A DNA stretch of 32,487 bases from positions 1 to 32,487 of the forward strand of contig JAOPWV010000207.1 of the NCBI GenBank assembly GCA_025965475.1, given 5' to 3'. Every line of letters begins with the position of its first letter. Position 1 is the stretch's first letter. The notes below the pieces were generated by a model, which did no database searches, was not told where the DNA came from, and was given only the letters and a program-made list of their open reading frames with translations. The translations under genes were made by a program, and so were the position numbers. Below, one piece after another: positions 22,891 through 32,139 of the stretch. The DNA is from Frankiales bacterium (GTDB taxonomy: Bacteria; Actinomycetota; Actinomycetes; Mycobacteriales; SCTD01).

Positions 22891-24068
22891 CGGACTGCGA
22901 GGCCGTCGAGGTAGCCGCGGTAGTTGCGCCGCGTCTCCTCGACGGAGTCGCCGCCGAACTTCTCGAGCAGTGCGTCCGCGAGCACCAGCGCGACCATCGC
23001 CTCGGCGACGACCCCCGCGGCGGGAACCGCGCAGACGTCGCTGCGCTGGTGGTGCGCCACGGCCTCCTCGCCGGTCGCGGTGTCGACCGTGCGGAGTGCG
23101 CGGGGAACCGTACTGATGGGCTTCATCGCCGCCCGCACCCGCAGCACCTCGCCGGAGGACATGCCGCCCTCCGTACCGCCCAGCCGGCCGCTGGTCCGGG
23201 ACAGCTCGCCCTCGGTCCGGACGATCTCGTCCATGACCTCGCTCCCCCGGCGCCGCGCGGCCTCGAAGCCGTCGCCCACCTCGACGCCCTTGATGGCCTG
23301 GATGCCCATCAGGGCGGCGGCGAGCCGGGCGTCGAGGCGCCGGTCCCAGTGCACGTGGCTGCCCAGGCCCGGCGGCAGGCCGTACGCCAGCACCTCGACG
23401 ACGCCACCGAGGGTGTCGCCGTCCTTATGCGCCGCGTCGATCTCCGCGACCAGCCGGTCGCTGCTCCCGACGTCCAGCACGCGTACCGGGCTCTCGTCGA
23501 TCGCCGGCAGGTCCGCCGGCGTGGGCAGCGGAGCGTCCGCGGGGACCGCCTGGCTGCCGATGCTCACGACATGGCTGATGACGTCGACGTCACAAACCTG
23601 CTTCAGGAACGCCTTGGCGAACGTCCCCAGCGCGACGCGGGCCGCCGTCTCCCGTGCGCTGGCGCGCTCGAGGACCGGCCGGGCGTCGTCGAAGCCGTAC
23701 TTCTGCATCCCGACCAGGTCGGCGTGCCCCGGCCTCGGCCGGGTCAGCGGCGCGTTGCGGGCCAGCCCGGCCAGCTCGTCGGCGTCGACCGGGTCCGCGC
23801 TCATCACCGTGGACCACTTGGGCCACTCGGTGTTGCCGACCGTGACCGCCACCGGGCCGCCCTGGGTGACCCCGTGGCGGACACCGCCGAGGAAGGTCAC
23901 CTCGTCCCGCTCGAAGGCCATCCGGGCGCCCCGCCCGTGACCGAGCCGGCGCCGGGCCAGTTCGTCCGCGACCTGCTCGGTCGTGGTCCGGACACCCGCA
24001 GGCATCCCCTCGAGCACACCCACGAGCGCCTGCCCGTGTGACTCCCCAGCCGTGATCCATCTCAGCAC
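22887..24068 (-). CDS. aroC: Chorismate synthase
   Basis: [26 protein letters not shown]...; full length. Confidence 0.98.
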   Translation of the reverse strand: MLRWITAGESHGQALVGVLEGMPAGVRTTTEQVADELARRRLGHGRGARMAFERDEVTFLGGVRHGVTQGGPVAVTVGNTEWPKWSTVMSADPVDADELAGLARNAPLTRPRPGHADLVGMQKYGFDDARPVLERASARETAARVALGTFAKAFLKQVCDVDVISHVVSIGSQAVPADAPLPTPADLPAIDESPVRVLDVGSSDRLVAEIDAAHKDGDTLGGVVEVLAYGLPPGLGSHVHWDRRLDARLAAALMGIQAIKGVEVGDGFEAARRRGSEVMDEIVRTEGELSRTSGRLGGTEGGMSSGEVLRVRAAMKPISTVPRALRTVDTATGEEAVAHHQRSDVCAVPAAGVVAEAMVALVLADALLEKFGGDSVEETRRNYRGYLDGLAVR

Positions 24069-24089
24069 CGCGACAGTCTTCCACGCAGG

Positions 24090-24109
24090 CCGCTGAGCGC
24101 GGTCAGCGG
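24090..24109 (-). terminator. Small perfect hairpin over the stop codon of the PilP-like gene
   Basis: CCGCTGA gcgcgg TCAGCGG, 7-bp arms; may be a weak terminator or RNA-processing hairpin. Confidence 0.3.
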
Positions 24110-24750
24110 ACGTACGCCGGGACCCCGGTCACGACCTCGAACGGGCTGCCGTCCCCCACCTGGAGGGTCGCGGTCCACGGACCGCCCTTCGGGCCCTGGC
24201 GCAGGGCCCTGAGCACGATCTCGGCGGTCGGGCCGAAGGTGCTGCCGATGCGGGCATCGGAGTTCTTGCCGTCGATGGTGAACGCCGCGGTCTGGTCGCT
24301 ACCGCTGCCGTAGACACGCTGGAGCACGAGCTTGTGCTCCACCGCGGGCGGCTGTGCGGGCGGCTGTGCGGGCACGGCGCCGGGCACGGTCCCAGCTGCC
24401 GGTGCCGCGGCCGGAACGGGCGAGGCGACCGGCGCGGGCTGCACGTAGAGCGCCCGGAACGGGTCCCGGCCGAGCTGGCCGACGTACTGCGCCGGTACGA
24501 CGGCGGGCGCGGTCGGGGTGGCGCTGGCGCGCGGGCCGGTCGGCACGGTGCGCGTGAGGGGCGCCGCAGCCGACGTCGTCGTACTACCGCTGCCGGGACT
24601 GAACAGGAACCAGCCAGCCGCGCCGAGGACGAGCAGGCCGGCGACGGCGCCGACCACCAGCACGGCCTTGCGGTTACGGACCTCGTCGGTGTCGCCCTCG
24701 CTCGAGGGCGGCCCGTCGCCGAACGGGAAGCTCCCGGTCCTCTCGGTCAT
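24103..24750 (-). CDS. Single-TM periplasmic-type protein, PilP-like by position and RDPF motif
   Basis: Single TM ([22 protein letters not shown]), Pro/Ala-rich linker, GRDPFRALY motif; located directly after pilO. Confidence 0.6.
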   Translation of the reverse strand: MTERTGSFPFGDGPPSSEGDTDEVRNRKAVLVVGAVAGLLVLGAAGWFLFSPGSGSTTTSAAAPLTRTVPTGPRASATPTAPAVVPAQYVGQLGRDPFRALYVQPAPVASPVPAAAPAAGTVPGAVPAQPPAQPPAVEHKLVLQRVYGSGSDQTAAFTIDGKNSDARIGSTFGPTAEIVLRALRQGPKGGPWTATLQVGDGSPFEVVTGVPAYVR

Positions 24751-24762
24751 GTGGTCCTCGTC

Positions 24763-25506
24763 CTAGTTGGCGGGTGCGGTGCTCGGGGCGGCGGCGCGCG
24801 GGGCGGCGACCGGCGGTGCTACCGCGCCGGGAACCACCAGCGCCGGGGCCTGGACGGCGCTCGCGGCCATGAAAACCTGGCCGGTCACCGTGGTGATCAG
24901 CGCCCGGCCGTCGTCCACGGGCGCGGCCGTGACACCGGTGGCGGCGGGATTGACCGGGTTGGCGCCCGTGGTCATCGCCAGATTGGTCACGCGCAGCGCC
25001 CGCGGCAGGTTCTCGAGGTTGGCGACGAACTGCTCGACCTGGAAGTAGCCGCCGGCCACGGTGAGCGTGAGCGGGATGGCGGTGAGCTGCCCGGCGCTCG
25101 CCGTGGCGGTGGTCCGGGCGGTGCCCGGCGCGACAGGAGCCGCTCCCGGCGTTTGCGCCGCGGTGACCGCGGACGGGCTCCCCGGCACCACCGAGACCAG
25201 CTCGACGCCGGCCGACTTGCCGGCCGCCACCAGCGCCCGTACGAGGTTCGGCAGCGCCGGGTTGTCCGGAATCTTGGCGGCGACGGCGACCAGCTTCGCC
25301 TGCTGCTGCGGCAGGTCCTCGGCCTGCGCCTTGAGCAGCCGCAGCTGGTTCTCGATGGCGGCATTGGCCTGGAGCTGCGCGTCCGCCTGAGCCGTCAGGT
25401 CAGCGGCCTCCGAGTGCTTGGGCGACACCAGGAGGAACCAGCCGAGGGCGAGCACGGCCAGCACACCGACCAGGGTCAGCACCGCGTACTGCTTGATCTT
25501 GTCCAT
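24763..25506 (-). CDS. pilO: Type IV pilus assembly protein PilO
   Basis: N-terminal TM then coiled-coil; LTAQADAQLQANAAIENQLRLLKAQAEDLPQQQAKLVAVAAKIPDNPALPNLVRALVAAGKSAGVEL. Confidence 0.85.
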   Translation of the reverse strand: MDKIKQYAVLTLVGVLAVLALGWFLLVSPKHSEAADLTAQADAQLQANAAIENQLRLLKAQAEDLPQQQAKLVAVAAKIPDNPALPNLVRALVAAGKSAGVELVSVVPGSPSAVTAAQTPGAAPVAPGTARTTATASAGQLTAIPLTLTVAGGYFQVEQFVANLENLPRALRVTNLAMTTGANPVNPAATGVTAAPVDDGRALITTVTGQVFMAASAVQAPALVVPGAVAPPVAAPRAAAPSTAPAN

Positions 25507-25507
25507 G

Positions 25508-26179
25508 TCAGCCGCCCGTTCTCGCGCTACGGCCGGAATAGGCGGCCGCGGTGAGGGTCGCGGTCGACGTGAAGTTCACGATCTTGCGGGTGCCGAGGAG
25601 CGCCTCGGTGGAGTTCGTGAAGGACGGGTCGGCGTAGTGCTGCTGCGTGGCCAGCGACTCCAGCCAGACCGCCACGTCGTCGTGGCTGAACGCGACCCCG
25701 GTCACCGACAGCTTGCCGATGCCCGCCTGGCCCACCCCGCCGCCGGCGGTCACGCCCGACTGGTCGAACGTGAGCTGCTTGATCCAGACGTTGTCCGGGA
25801 TCGACAGGCTCAGGTCGTTGAGCAGCAGCGAGTACCGCACCTCCTGGCCCATGGCCTGCGTCAGCATCCCCTGGGCCGCCGCCGCCTTCGCGTACACGGC
25901 GGTCACCTCGCGGTACTTCGCGGTCTGCACCTGCAAGGCGGACTGCCGGGCGGTTGCGGTGTCCAGCTCCTGCTGCGCGGAGGACACCCCACCCACAGCC
26001 ACGGCGTACAGCAGGACGACGACACCGACAGCGGCGAGGACCGCGCCCCCGAGCCCGAGCTGGATACGGCGGACGCGCCGGCTCTCGGCGATCTCGGGCG
26101 GGAGCAGGTTGACCTTCGGCAGCGCGGCCAGCGCCGTCAGCGTTCCCGCGCCGTGCCTGGCCTCGGTGTGGATGCTCAC
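25508..26179 (-). CDS. pilN: Type IV pilus assembly protein PilN
   Basis: VNLLPPEIAESRRVRRIQLG (PilM-binding NLLP motif), single TM, coiled-coil; 4-bp overlap with pilM. Confidence 0.88.
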   Translation of the reverse strand: MSIHTEARHGAGTLTALAALPKVNLLPPEIAESRRVRRIQLGLGGAVLAAVGVVVLLYAVAVGGVSSAQQELDTATARQSALQVQTAKYREVTAVYAKAAAAQGMLTQAMGQEVRYSLLLNDLSLSIPDNVWIKQLTFDQSGVTAGGGVGQAGIGKLSVTGVAFSHDDVAVWLESLATQQHYADPSFTNSTEALLGTRKIVNFTSTATLTAAAYSGRSARTGG

Positions 26180-27237
26180 GACGCCACCGCCATGGCCAGG
26201 CCGACCGGCACCGCGACCAACGGCTCGACGTAGGCGAGCTGCTCGTCGGTCAGGCCGGTCTTACCGAGCTTCAGCACCGACATCGGGCGGGCGACTTCGA
26301 CGGGGAGGCGGGTCGCGGCGGACAGCCGCTCAACCAGGCCGCCCAGTTGGGAGCCGCCGCCCGAAAGGACCACCCGTCCTACGCGCGCCGCGCCCGGCTG
26401 CGAGAGGTAGTAGTCGAGCGAGCCGCGGACCTCCTCGACGAACGCGCCGCCGGTCTGCTCGATCGCCCGGTTGGCGGGGTGGTTGTCACCGGTACCCGCG
26501 ACGAGGGCCAGCCCGGCAGCCTGCTTGACCGACTCTGCCTGCTCCATCGGCACTCCGAGGCGCTCGGCGACCGCGTCGGTGATGTCCCCGCCGCCCATGA
26601 GCAGGATTCGCACGAAACGCGGGACACCGCCCTGGTGCACGACGATGTTGGTGACGTTCGCGCCGACGTCGACGAGCGCCTCGGCCTCCATCGAGGCGAG
26701 ACCGCTTCCCGTGACCAGCGAGCGCATCACGGCGAAGCTGGTGAGGTCGACCATCACCGGCTGCAGCCCGGCCTTCTCGACGGCGTGCACGGCGCTGCCG
26801 ACCATGTCGCGGGCCGCCGCGACGAGCAGGACGCGCAGCATCCGGCCGCCGTGGTCGTTGGTGAACTCCTCGAGCGGGTGGAAGTCCAGGATCGCCTGCT
26901 CGACAGGCATGGGGATGACGTCCTGCACCTGGAACTGCAGCGACGCGCGCAGCTCCTTCGCCGGCAGCCAGGGCAGGTCCACCTGACGGACGACCACCTT
27001 CTGGTTGGCCACGCCGACGACGACCTTCTTGCTGCGGAACTTCGTCTGCGACCAGAGCGTGCGGATCGCGGCCGCCACGGCCTCCGTGTCGACGACCTCG
27101 CCCTCGCGGACCGCGCCTTCGGGGAGGGCGACCTGGCCGAACCTCTCGAGGGTCACCGGTCCCTTGCCCATCGACAGTTCGGCGGCGCGTACGCCGGAGC
27201 TGCCGATGTCGAGACCCACCACTGGTCTGCCTGCCAC
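26176..27237 (-). CDS. pilM: Type IV pilus actin-like ATPase PilM
   Basis: GTG start at 27237: VAGRPVVGLDIGSSGVRAAELSMGKGPVTLERFGQVALPEGAV...VVVGVANQKVVVRQVDLP. Confidence 0.94.
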   Translation of the reverse strand: MAGRPVVGLDIGSSGVRAAELSMGKGPVTLERFGQVALPEGAVREGEVVDTEAVAAAIRTLWSQTKFRSKKVVVGVANQKVVVRQVDLPWLPAKELRASLQFQVQDVIPMPVEQAILDFHPLEEFTNDHGGRMLRVLLVAAARDMVGSAVHAVEKAGLQPVMVDLTSFAVMRSLVTGSGLASMEAEALVDVGANVTNIVVHQGGVPRFVRILLMGGGDITDAVAERLGVPMEQAESVKQAAGLALVAGTGDNHPANRAIEQTGGAFVEEVRGSLDYYLSQPGAARVGRVVLSGGGSQLGGLVERLSAATRLPVEVARPMSVLKLGKTGLTDEQLAYVEPLVAVPVGLAMAVAS

Positions 27238-27333
27238 TGCCCGTCCCCTCGTGCCCCGGCCGCTGCCCGGACCGCGTGTCACACAAGGCATCGGACGGTG
27301 GACGACCGCTCTTGAGCCTCTCGGCGGTGGCCT

Positions 27334-27351
27334 CTGCGCCGGACGGCGCAG
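27334..27351 (-). terminator. Hairpin between pilD and pilM
   Basis: CTGCGCC ggac GGCGCAG, perfect 7-bp stem, immediately after the pilD stop. Confidence 0.4.
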
Positions 27352-27357
27352 CCGTGA

Positions 27358-28146
27358 CTAGCCCGCCCCGCCGGTGGCCAGCGCGAGGTAGCTGTGCACG
27401 AGCTGGTGCCCGACCAGGATGGCGATCAGCGTCCCGAGGAGCATGAACGGGCCGAATGGCACGGCGGTCTTGCGGCCGGCACGTCGCACGAGCACCAGGG
27501 CGATGCCGAACAGACCCCCGAGGAAGAACCCGAGCAGGATCGCGGTCGCCCACACGTCCCAGCCGAGCCAGGCGGCGTACAGGCCGAGCAGCCCGGAGAG
27601 CTTGACGTCGCCGAACCCCATGCCCGCCGGGTAGGCGAAACAGAGCGCGAAGTACGCGGCGAACATCGCCGCGCCGCCGAGCGCCGCACGCACGAGGCTG
27701 TGCGCGTCAGCGTGCCCGGCGCTGCCGAAGGCCAGCAGCACGGCCGCCACCGGGTACGACGGGAGCGTGAGCGCGTCGGGCAGCCGCTTCACGTCGACGT
27801 CGATCAGGGCCAACGCCAGCCCGACCGCTGCGAGATAGAGGTACGCCGGCAGCACCGGGTCCACCCCGAACCGCAGCAGCATGACGACGAACAGACCGGC
27901 GGTGGCCGCCTCGACAAGCGGGTAGCGCCGGCTGATCGGGGCGCCGCAGTCCCGGCACCGGCCGCGCAGCAGCAACCAGCCGGCCACGGGCACGTTGTCC
28001 CTGGCCCGGATGGCCGCGCCACAGCCCGGGCAGGCGGAGGCGGGGCGGACCACCGACTCCCCCCGCGGTACCCGCCAGACGACGACGTTGAGGAAGGAGC
28101 CGACGGCCAGGCCCAGAACGGCCACCAGGACGACGACAGCGGTCAC
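27358..28146 (-). CDS. pilD: Prepilin peptidase (type IV leader peptidase, PilD family)
   Basis: LAVGSFLNVVVWRVPRGESVVRPASACPGCGAAIRARDNVPVAGWLLLRGRCRDCGAPISRRYPLVE (CxxC pairs); LIDVDVKRLPD; GMGFGDVKLSGLLG. Confidence 0.95.
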   Translation of the reverse strand: MTAVVVLVAVLGLAVGSFLNVVVWRVPRGESVVRPASACPGCGAAIRARDNVPVAGWLLLRGRCRDCGAPISRRYPLVEAATAGLFVVMLLRFGVDPVLPAYLYLAAVGLALALIDVDVKRLPDALTLPSYPVAAVLLAFGSAGHADAHSLVRAALGGAAMFAAYFALCFAYPAGMGFGDVKLSGLLGLYAAWLGWDVWATAILLGFFLGGLFGIALVLVRRAGRKTAVPFGPFMLLGTLIAILVGHQLVHSYLALATGGAG

Positions 28147-28166
28147 CTGTGCAACCTAGGCCGCCG

Positions 28167-29996
28167 TCAGCCCGGGTACTGCGGGGAGATCTCGCCGGTG
28201 TACTTGCCCTGCCAGCTCGCGTTGAGGAACTGCGGGAAGTACGGGGGCGAGGAGTACTTGAGCCGCTTGTCGTACCGGTAGTTCTTCAGGTAGCCGGTCG
28301 TCCCTGAGCCGGTGCCCACGATCCCGCGCCACTTCTGGGCGATCGACCCCCACACGGTCAGGGTGCCCCGCGCCGAGCCCACGTTGTAGTTCTGGACGAA
28401 GAAGCTGTGCTGCAGGGTCTGGATCGAGGCCTGGATCTCCACCCCCCCAGGCGAGCCGGTGTGAGCGGGCCAGCCGCTGACCTCGACCGGGTTGTTCTGC
28501 TGGCTGTAGCCGGTGCAGTAGCTCTGCTTCTTGCCGTTGACCCACTGGTTCGCGGTGCCCTTGCAGGTCCAGGTCGCCAGTATGGGGTGGTAGACCTCGA
28601 CCGAGTTGCCGGCCACCAGACCGAGGATGTCGGGACCGTTCAGCCCGCCCTGCAGCCGCAGGTCGCCGGTCGCGACGATCGAGTTCTCGGCGGCGACCGT
28701 CACCCGGCCCTGCAGGGTGCCCTGCACGTAGACGTTGCCCTGGCCGCAGAACTGGTCGGCCAAGGTCATGCCCTGGTCGTAGGTGTACGTGTTCACGGTC
28801 GTGTCGTTGGCCCAGGTGCCGAGCGGCAAGGTCGTGCCGTCGATCTCCTTCGACAGACACTGGTGGACGGTTCCGGTGGTGTCGGCCGACACGTAGATCA
28901 CCTGGTCGGTCGGGACCGGCACCGACGTGCCCATCGGGCTGGAGCCGCCGCACGCCGCCGACAGCCCGGTGCTGTGCTTGCTCCAGACGGACATGGTGCC
29001 GTCCGCGTTGAAGATGATCCGGGTCGCACCCCTGTAGTGGCAGCCGGGGTAGTTGGCGAACGCCGCGCTGTTGTCGGGCAGATAGAGCGGAGCGGCGTAC
29101 CCGGGTGCACTCGTGCCGTAGTTGGCGCCGAGCCCGGTCCGGTCGCAGAGCGGGTAGGTCCGGGAGTCGCTGCGCACCACACCCTGACACTTGGCGTCGG
29201 AGGTCTCCAGGCCTTGCATGAACTGGGGCTTGACGCCGTTGAGGCTGCTCAGGAGCGGGGTGTCGTTCACGTGCACCCGGCCGTCGAGCACGTCCCCGCC
29301 GATGAACGTGATCTCCGAGCAGCGACTCCCCGAGCTGTACGTCGAGCGCGGCGCGCGTGCGCCTGCGGGCGCGTCCGGGGCCTTGCCCCACCAGTAGCTG
29401 GAGCAGTCCGGGCTGGCACCGTTGGGGTACGCCATCTTGTTCGCGGGGTCGGCGTCCTCGTGGTCGGTGTAGTACAGGAAGTCCGTCGAGCCGCCGCGGC
29501 CTACCGCCACCTGCAGGGTCCTGGTCTGCTTGCCGACGCGGCCGGTGGACTTGACGTCCACGACCCCGGTGGAGTCCAGCCGGGAGGCGTTGACGTCGTA
29601 GTGGAACGCAGGCCCTGTCGGGTCCCCGGCGTTCATCACGGTCCAGCCGACGGCCGTGGCGGCGGTCCAGCCGCAGCCGTTGGCCGGCGCCTTCGGACCT
29701 CGCATCGCGAGATTGGTGCAGTCGGTGAACGGGCTCTGCCGGGCGTAGTTGTCGTTCCTGTTCAGGTGCGCGATGTAGTCGTCCACGCCCGCCTGCGCCG
29801 CCGCGAGCGCGGCGTTGCGGTCCTGGTTGCCGCGGGCGAACGTCTGGCTCTGCACCGCGTAGGCCAGACCGGCCGTGACGAACATCGTCACGACCAGCAT
29901 GGTGATGACGACGAACGCCATGACGACGCCCGCGTCGTCGCCGCTGCGGGTCAGACGGCGCTTCGCGGAAGACGACACTGCACTCGCGTGGCTCAT
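28167..29996 (-). CDS. Large PilX-like minor pilin / pilus-associated surface protein
   Basis: Start trimmed to MSHASAVSSSAKRRLTRSGDDAGVVMAFVVITMLVVTMFVTAGLAYAVQSQTFARGNQDRNAALAAAQAGVDDYIAHL; ~610 aa; about 12 Cys; beta-helix-like segment VYVQGTLQGRVTVAAENSIVATGDLRLQGGL. Confidence 0.8.
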   Translation of the reverse strand: MSHASAVSSSAKRRLTRSGDDAGVVMAFVVITMLVVTMFVTAGLAYAVQSQTFARGNQDRNAALAAAQAGVDDYIAHLNRNDNYARQSPFTDCTNLAMRGPKAPANGCGWTAATAVGWTVMNAGDPTGPAFHYDVNASRLDSTGVVDVKSTGRVGKQTRTLQVAVGRGGSTDFLYYTDHEDADPANKMAYPNGASPDCSSYWWGKAPDAPAGARAPRSTYSSGSRCSEITFIGGDVLDGRVHVNDTPLLSSLNGVKPQFMQGLETSDAKCQGVVRSDSRTYPLCDRTGLGANYGTSAPGYAAPLYLPDNSAAFANYPGCHYRGATRIIFNADGTMSVWSKHSTGLSAACGGSSPMGTSVPVPTDQVIYVSADTTGTVHQCLSKEIDGTTLPLGTWANDTTVNTYTYDQGMTLADQFCGQGNVYVQGTLQGRVTVAAENSIVATGDLRLQGGLNGPDILGLVAGNSVEVYHPILATWTCKGTANQWVNGKKQSYCTGYSQQNNPVEVSGWPAHTGSPGGVEIQASIQTLQHSFFVQNYNVGSARGTLTVWGSIAQKWRGIVGTGSGTTGYLKNYRYDKRLKYSSPPYFPQFLNASWQGKYTGEISPQYPG

Positions 29997-30715
29997 GTGT
30001 GCTCCCGGACGACGGAGTCGCGGTTCGGCAGCCCGATCCGCAGGACGTAGGTGGTCGAAGCCACCGCCGTCGCGCCGACCGCGGCCTGGGTGGTGAGGAC
30101 GAGCTTCACCTCGACCGAGCTCACCACGCCGAGGTTGGTGGCCGTGAGACAGGTGCAGGTCGGGTCGAAGACCAGCACGGCCTCCTGGTCGTCGTAGTAG
30201 GTGAACAGCTGTGCGGCCGGGTCCACGCCCGTCGCCAGCACCTGGAAGCTCTTGGCGCACGAGGCGAGGGAGGGGTCGCAGTACAGGTAGATGTGGACGC
30301 TCGCCGCGTGCGGCAGCGGGCGCTGGATGGTCTGCACGAGCCGGCTGCTCGCGTCGACGGCGTAGGTCACCCGGCTCGGGCCGATCAGGTTGTCGACGTT
30401 GTCGACGTTGGCGTAGAACGCCACAGCCCGCGGGCCGCCCTGGACGAAGGCGACGTCGGTCGACGAGGTGTCTTCCAGCTGGTTGGGTTGGATGGCGGTG
30501 CGCAGATTGCGGCCGATCGCCTCCACGGACACCTTGGCCTGGTTGACGGTCTCCTGCCGGGCAATGCTCGTGGCGTTGGCCCGCTGCGCCGTCGTGAACA
30601 TGACGAAGGCCGCGCTCATCACGATGCTGCCGACCACCATGGCGGTGAGCATCTCGACGAGGGTGAGGCCGGCGTCGCCCCACGGGCGGCGCGCCTGCGA
30701 CAGCGGGTTGCGCAT
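29993..30715 (-). CDS. PilW-like minor pilin
   Basis: Start trimmed to MRNPLSQARRPWGDAGLTLVEMLTAMVVGSIVMSAAFVMFTTAQ; class III signal G|LTLVE with Glu5. Confidence 0.85.
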   Translation of the reverse strand: MRNPLSQARRPWGDAGLTLVEMLTAMVVGSIVMSAAFVMFTTAQRANATSIARQETVNQAKVSVEAIGRNLRTAIQPNQLEDTSSTDVAFVQGGPRAVAFYANVDNVDNLIGPSRVTYAVDASSRLVQTIQRPLPHAASVHIYLYCDPSLASCAKSFQVLATGVDPAAQLFTYYDDQEAVLVFDPTCTCLTATNLGVVSSVEVKLVLTTQAAVGATAVASTTYVLRIGLPNRDSVVREHT

Positions 30716-32004
30716 CAGGACACCGGGACCTCGGTCGGTCCGGCCTGCGTGGGCCGGAAGGCGGCGCTCGTGCCGCCGGCGGAGGTGGTCAGCGTCCAGG
30801 TCCCGTAGGGCAGGGACGTCGCCAGCGCCCCGGCCGCATCGGTGACGCCGAGCGTCAGGACGTCCTGCCCCGCCGGACAGGTGGCGGCGCCCAGCTTGTT
30901 TGCGTACACGGTGGCGCCGGGGAAGGTCGGCGCGGCGACGTGCACCGGCGCAAGCATCGCGGTGGCGCTGACCCGGCCGCCCGGACCGAGCATCACGGGT
31001 GTCAGTTGGCCGGCCGTCGGGGGCCCGGAGGGGTTCGCGTCGTCGCAGCCGCCGCCCCAGAGCGTGTAGCCGTTCTGATACGGGCCGAGGTTGGTGAGCG
31101 CCGTGACCGGCCCGGCGGCCGTGAACCCCAGGGTGCCGGGCGCCGGCAGGCTCTGGTTGCCGAGGCCGATGCCGGGCAGGGTCGTCGGGAGGGCGTATCC
31201 GGCATCGGTCGCCAGCGTGACGTCGATCTCGCCGGCCAGGTCGTAGGTGAACTGGACCTGCTGGAACGTGCCGGTGGTCACCGTGACGGGCTTGCTCGTC
31301 GCGTTGTTCCCCGCGAAGTCGACGTACCCGGTCTCCTGCAGCCCGAAGGTGTAGGCGCCGGCGGAGCTCAGACCGAACACCGCGCAGCCGCTGCTGTCGG
31401 TGATCTCGGACAGCGTGCCGGCCGGACCGGTCGCCGTGACGGTGCGGCCCGGGTTGGCCTGTCCGGCGAACGTCAGGACCTTGACGGCCACGAAGGAGTA
31501 CGCCGTGTTGAGCAGGCTCTTGTTGGGGGTGAGGACGCTGTCCGTCGTGACCGGCTTGACAGAGCCCATGTTCGGCCAGGTCACCGTGACGTACACGTGC
31601 ACGCTCGGGTAGTTGACCGCCCCGCCGCCGTCGCAGGCGCTGACGCCTGTGCCCTTCGGCTCCCAGAAGGCAGACCGCTTCACGGTGTACGCGACGCCGT
31701 TCAGAACATTCGTCGTACCGGCAAGCGGATCCGGGTTGGTGACGAGGCCCGCGTCGACGATCTGCTTCGCGTACGGGTTGCTGTTGCCGGCGGTCCTGTC
31801 GATGCGCTGGAAGCGGTCCCGCACGATCTCCATGTCGCGGGCCGCGAGCGAACTGGCCGCGACGCGCTGCCGGTTCAGCTGACCGACCTTGAGCGTGTTG
31901 AGGATGACGCCGCCGACCGCCGCGGAGAACAGGGCAAGGACCAGGGCGGCGACCATCGTCTCGGCCAGCGTGAACCCGGCGTCGTCGCGCGCGTTGGCGC
32001 GCAT
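30715..32004 (-). CDS. PilV-like minor pilin with a Cna-B/carboxypeptidase-regulatory-like segment
   Basis: MRANARDDAGFTLAETMVAALVLALFSAAVGGVIL (G|FTLAE); internal FAGQANPGRTVTATGPAGTLSEITDSSGCAVFGLSSAGAYTFGLQETGYVDFAGN. Confidence 0.82.
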   Translation of the reverse strand: MRANARDDAGFTLAETMVAALVLALFSAAVGGVILNTLKVGQLNRQRVAASSLAARDMEIVRDRFQRIDRTAGNSNPYAKQIVDAGLVTNPDPLAGTTNVLNGVAYTVKRSAFWEPKGTGVSACDGGGAVNYPSVHVYVTVTWPNMGSVKPVTTDSVLTPNKSLLNTAYSFVAVKVLTFAGQANPGRTVTATGPAGTLSEITDSSGCAVFGLSSAGAYTFGLQETGYVDFAGNNATSKPVTVTTGTFQQVQFTYDLAGEIDVTLATDAGYALPTTLPGIGLGNQSLPAPGTLGFTAAGPVTALTNLGPYQNGYTLWGGGCDDANPSGPPTAGQLTPVMLGPGGRVSATAMLAPVHVAAPTFPGATVYANKLGAATCPAGQDVLTLGVTDAAGALATSLPYGTWTLTTSAGGTSAAFRPTQAGPTEVPVS

Positions 32005-32085
32005 CCGGGTCCATCAGCTCATCTGGATCACCCCCTCCCACCAAGTGGGCGCCGGACGGAATCCCGTCTCACCTCGCTGGTGAAG

Positions 32086-32123
32086 CGAAGGGGCGGAGCA
32101 GCTTGCGCCGCTCCGCCCCTTCG
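32086..32123 (-). terminator. Perfect 14-bp stem hairpin between the pilin gene and the minor pilin genes
   Basis: cgaaggggcggagc (32086-32099) / gctccgccccttcg (32110-32123), 10-nt loop; no U-tract. Confidence 0.75.
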
Positions 32124-32139
32124 TGGCCTTGCGGCAGTG

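Noticed and set aside
22800-24041. 413-aa plus-strand ORF over aroC
   Set aside because: Shadow ORF opposite a clear chorismate synthase.
28167-30683. Single 838-aa protein including the PilW region
   Set aside because: The N-terminal ~229 aa is out-of-frame antisense-like, low-complexity sequence over the PilW-like gene; the real start is MSHASAVSSSAKRR at 29996.
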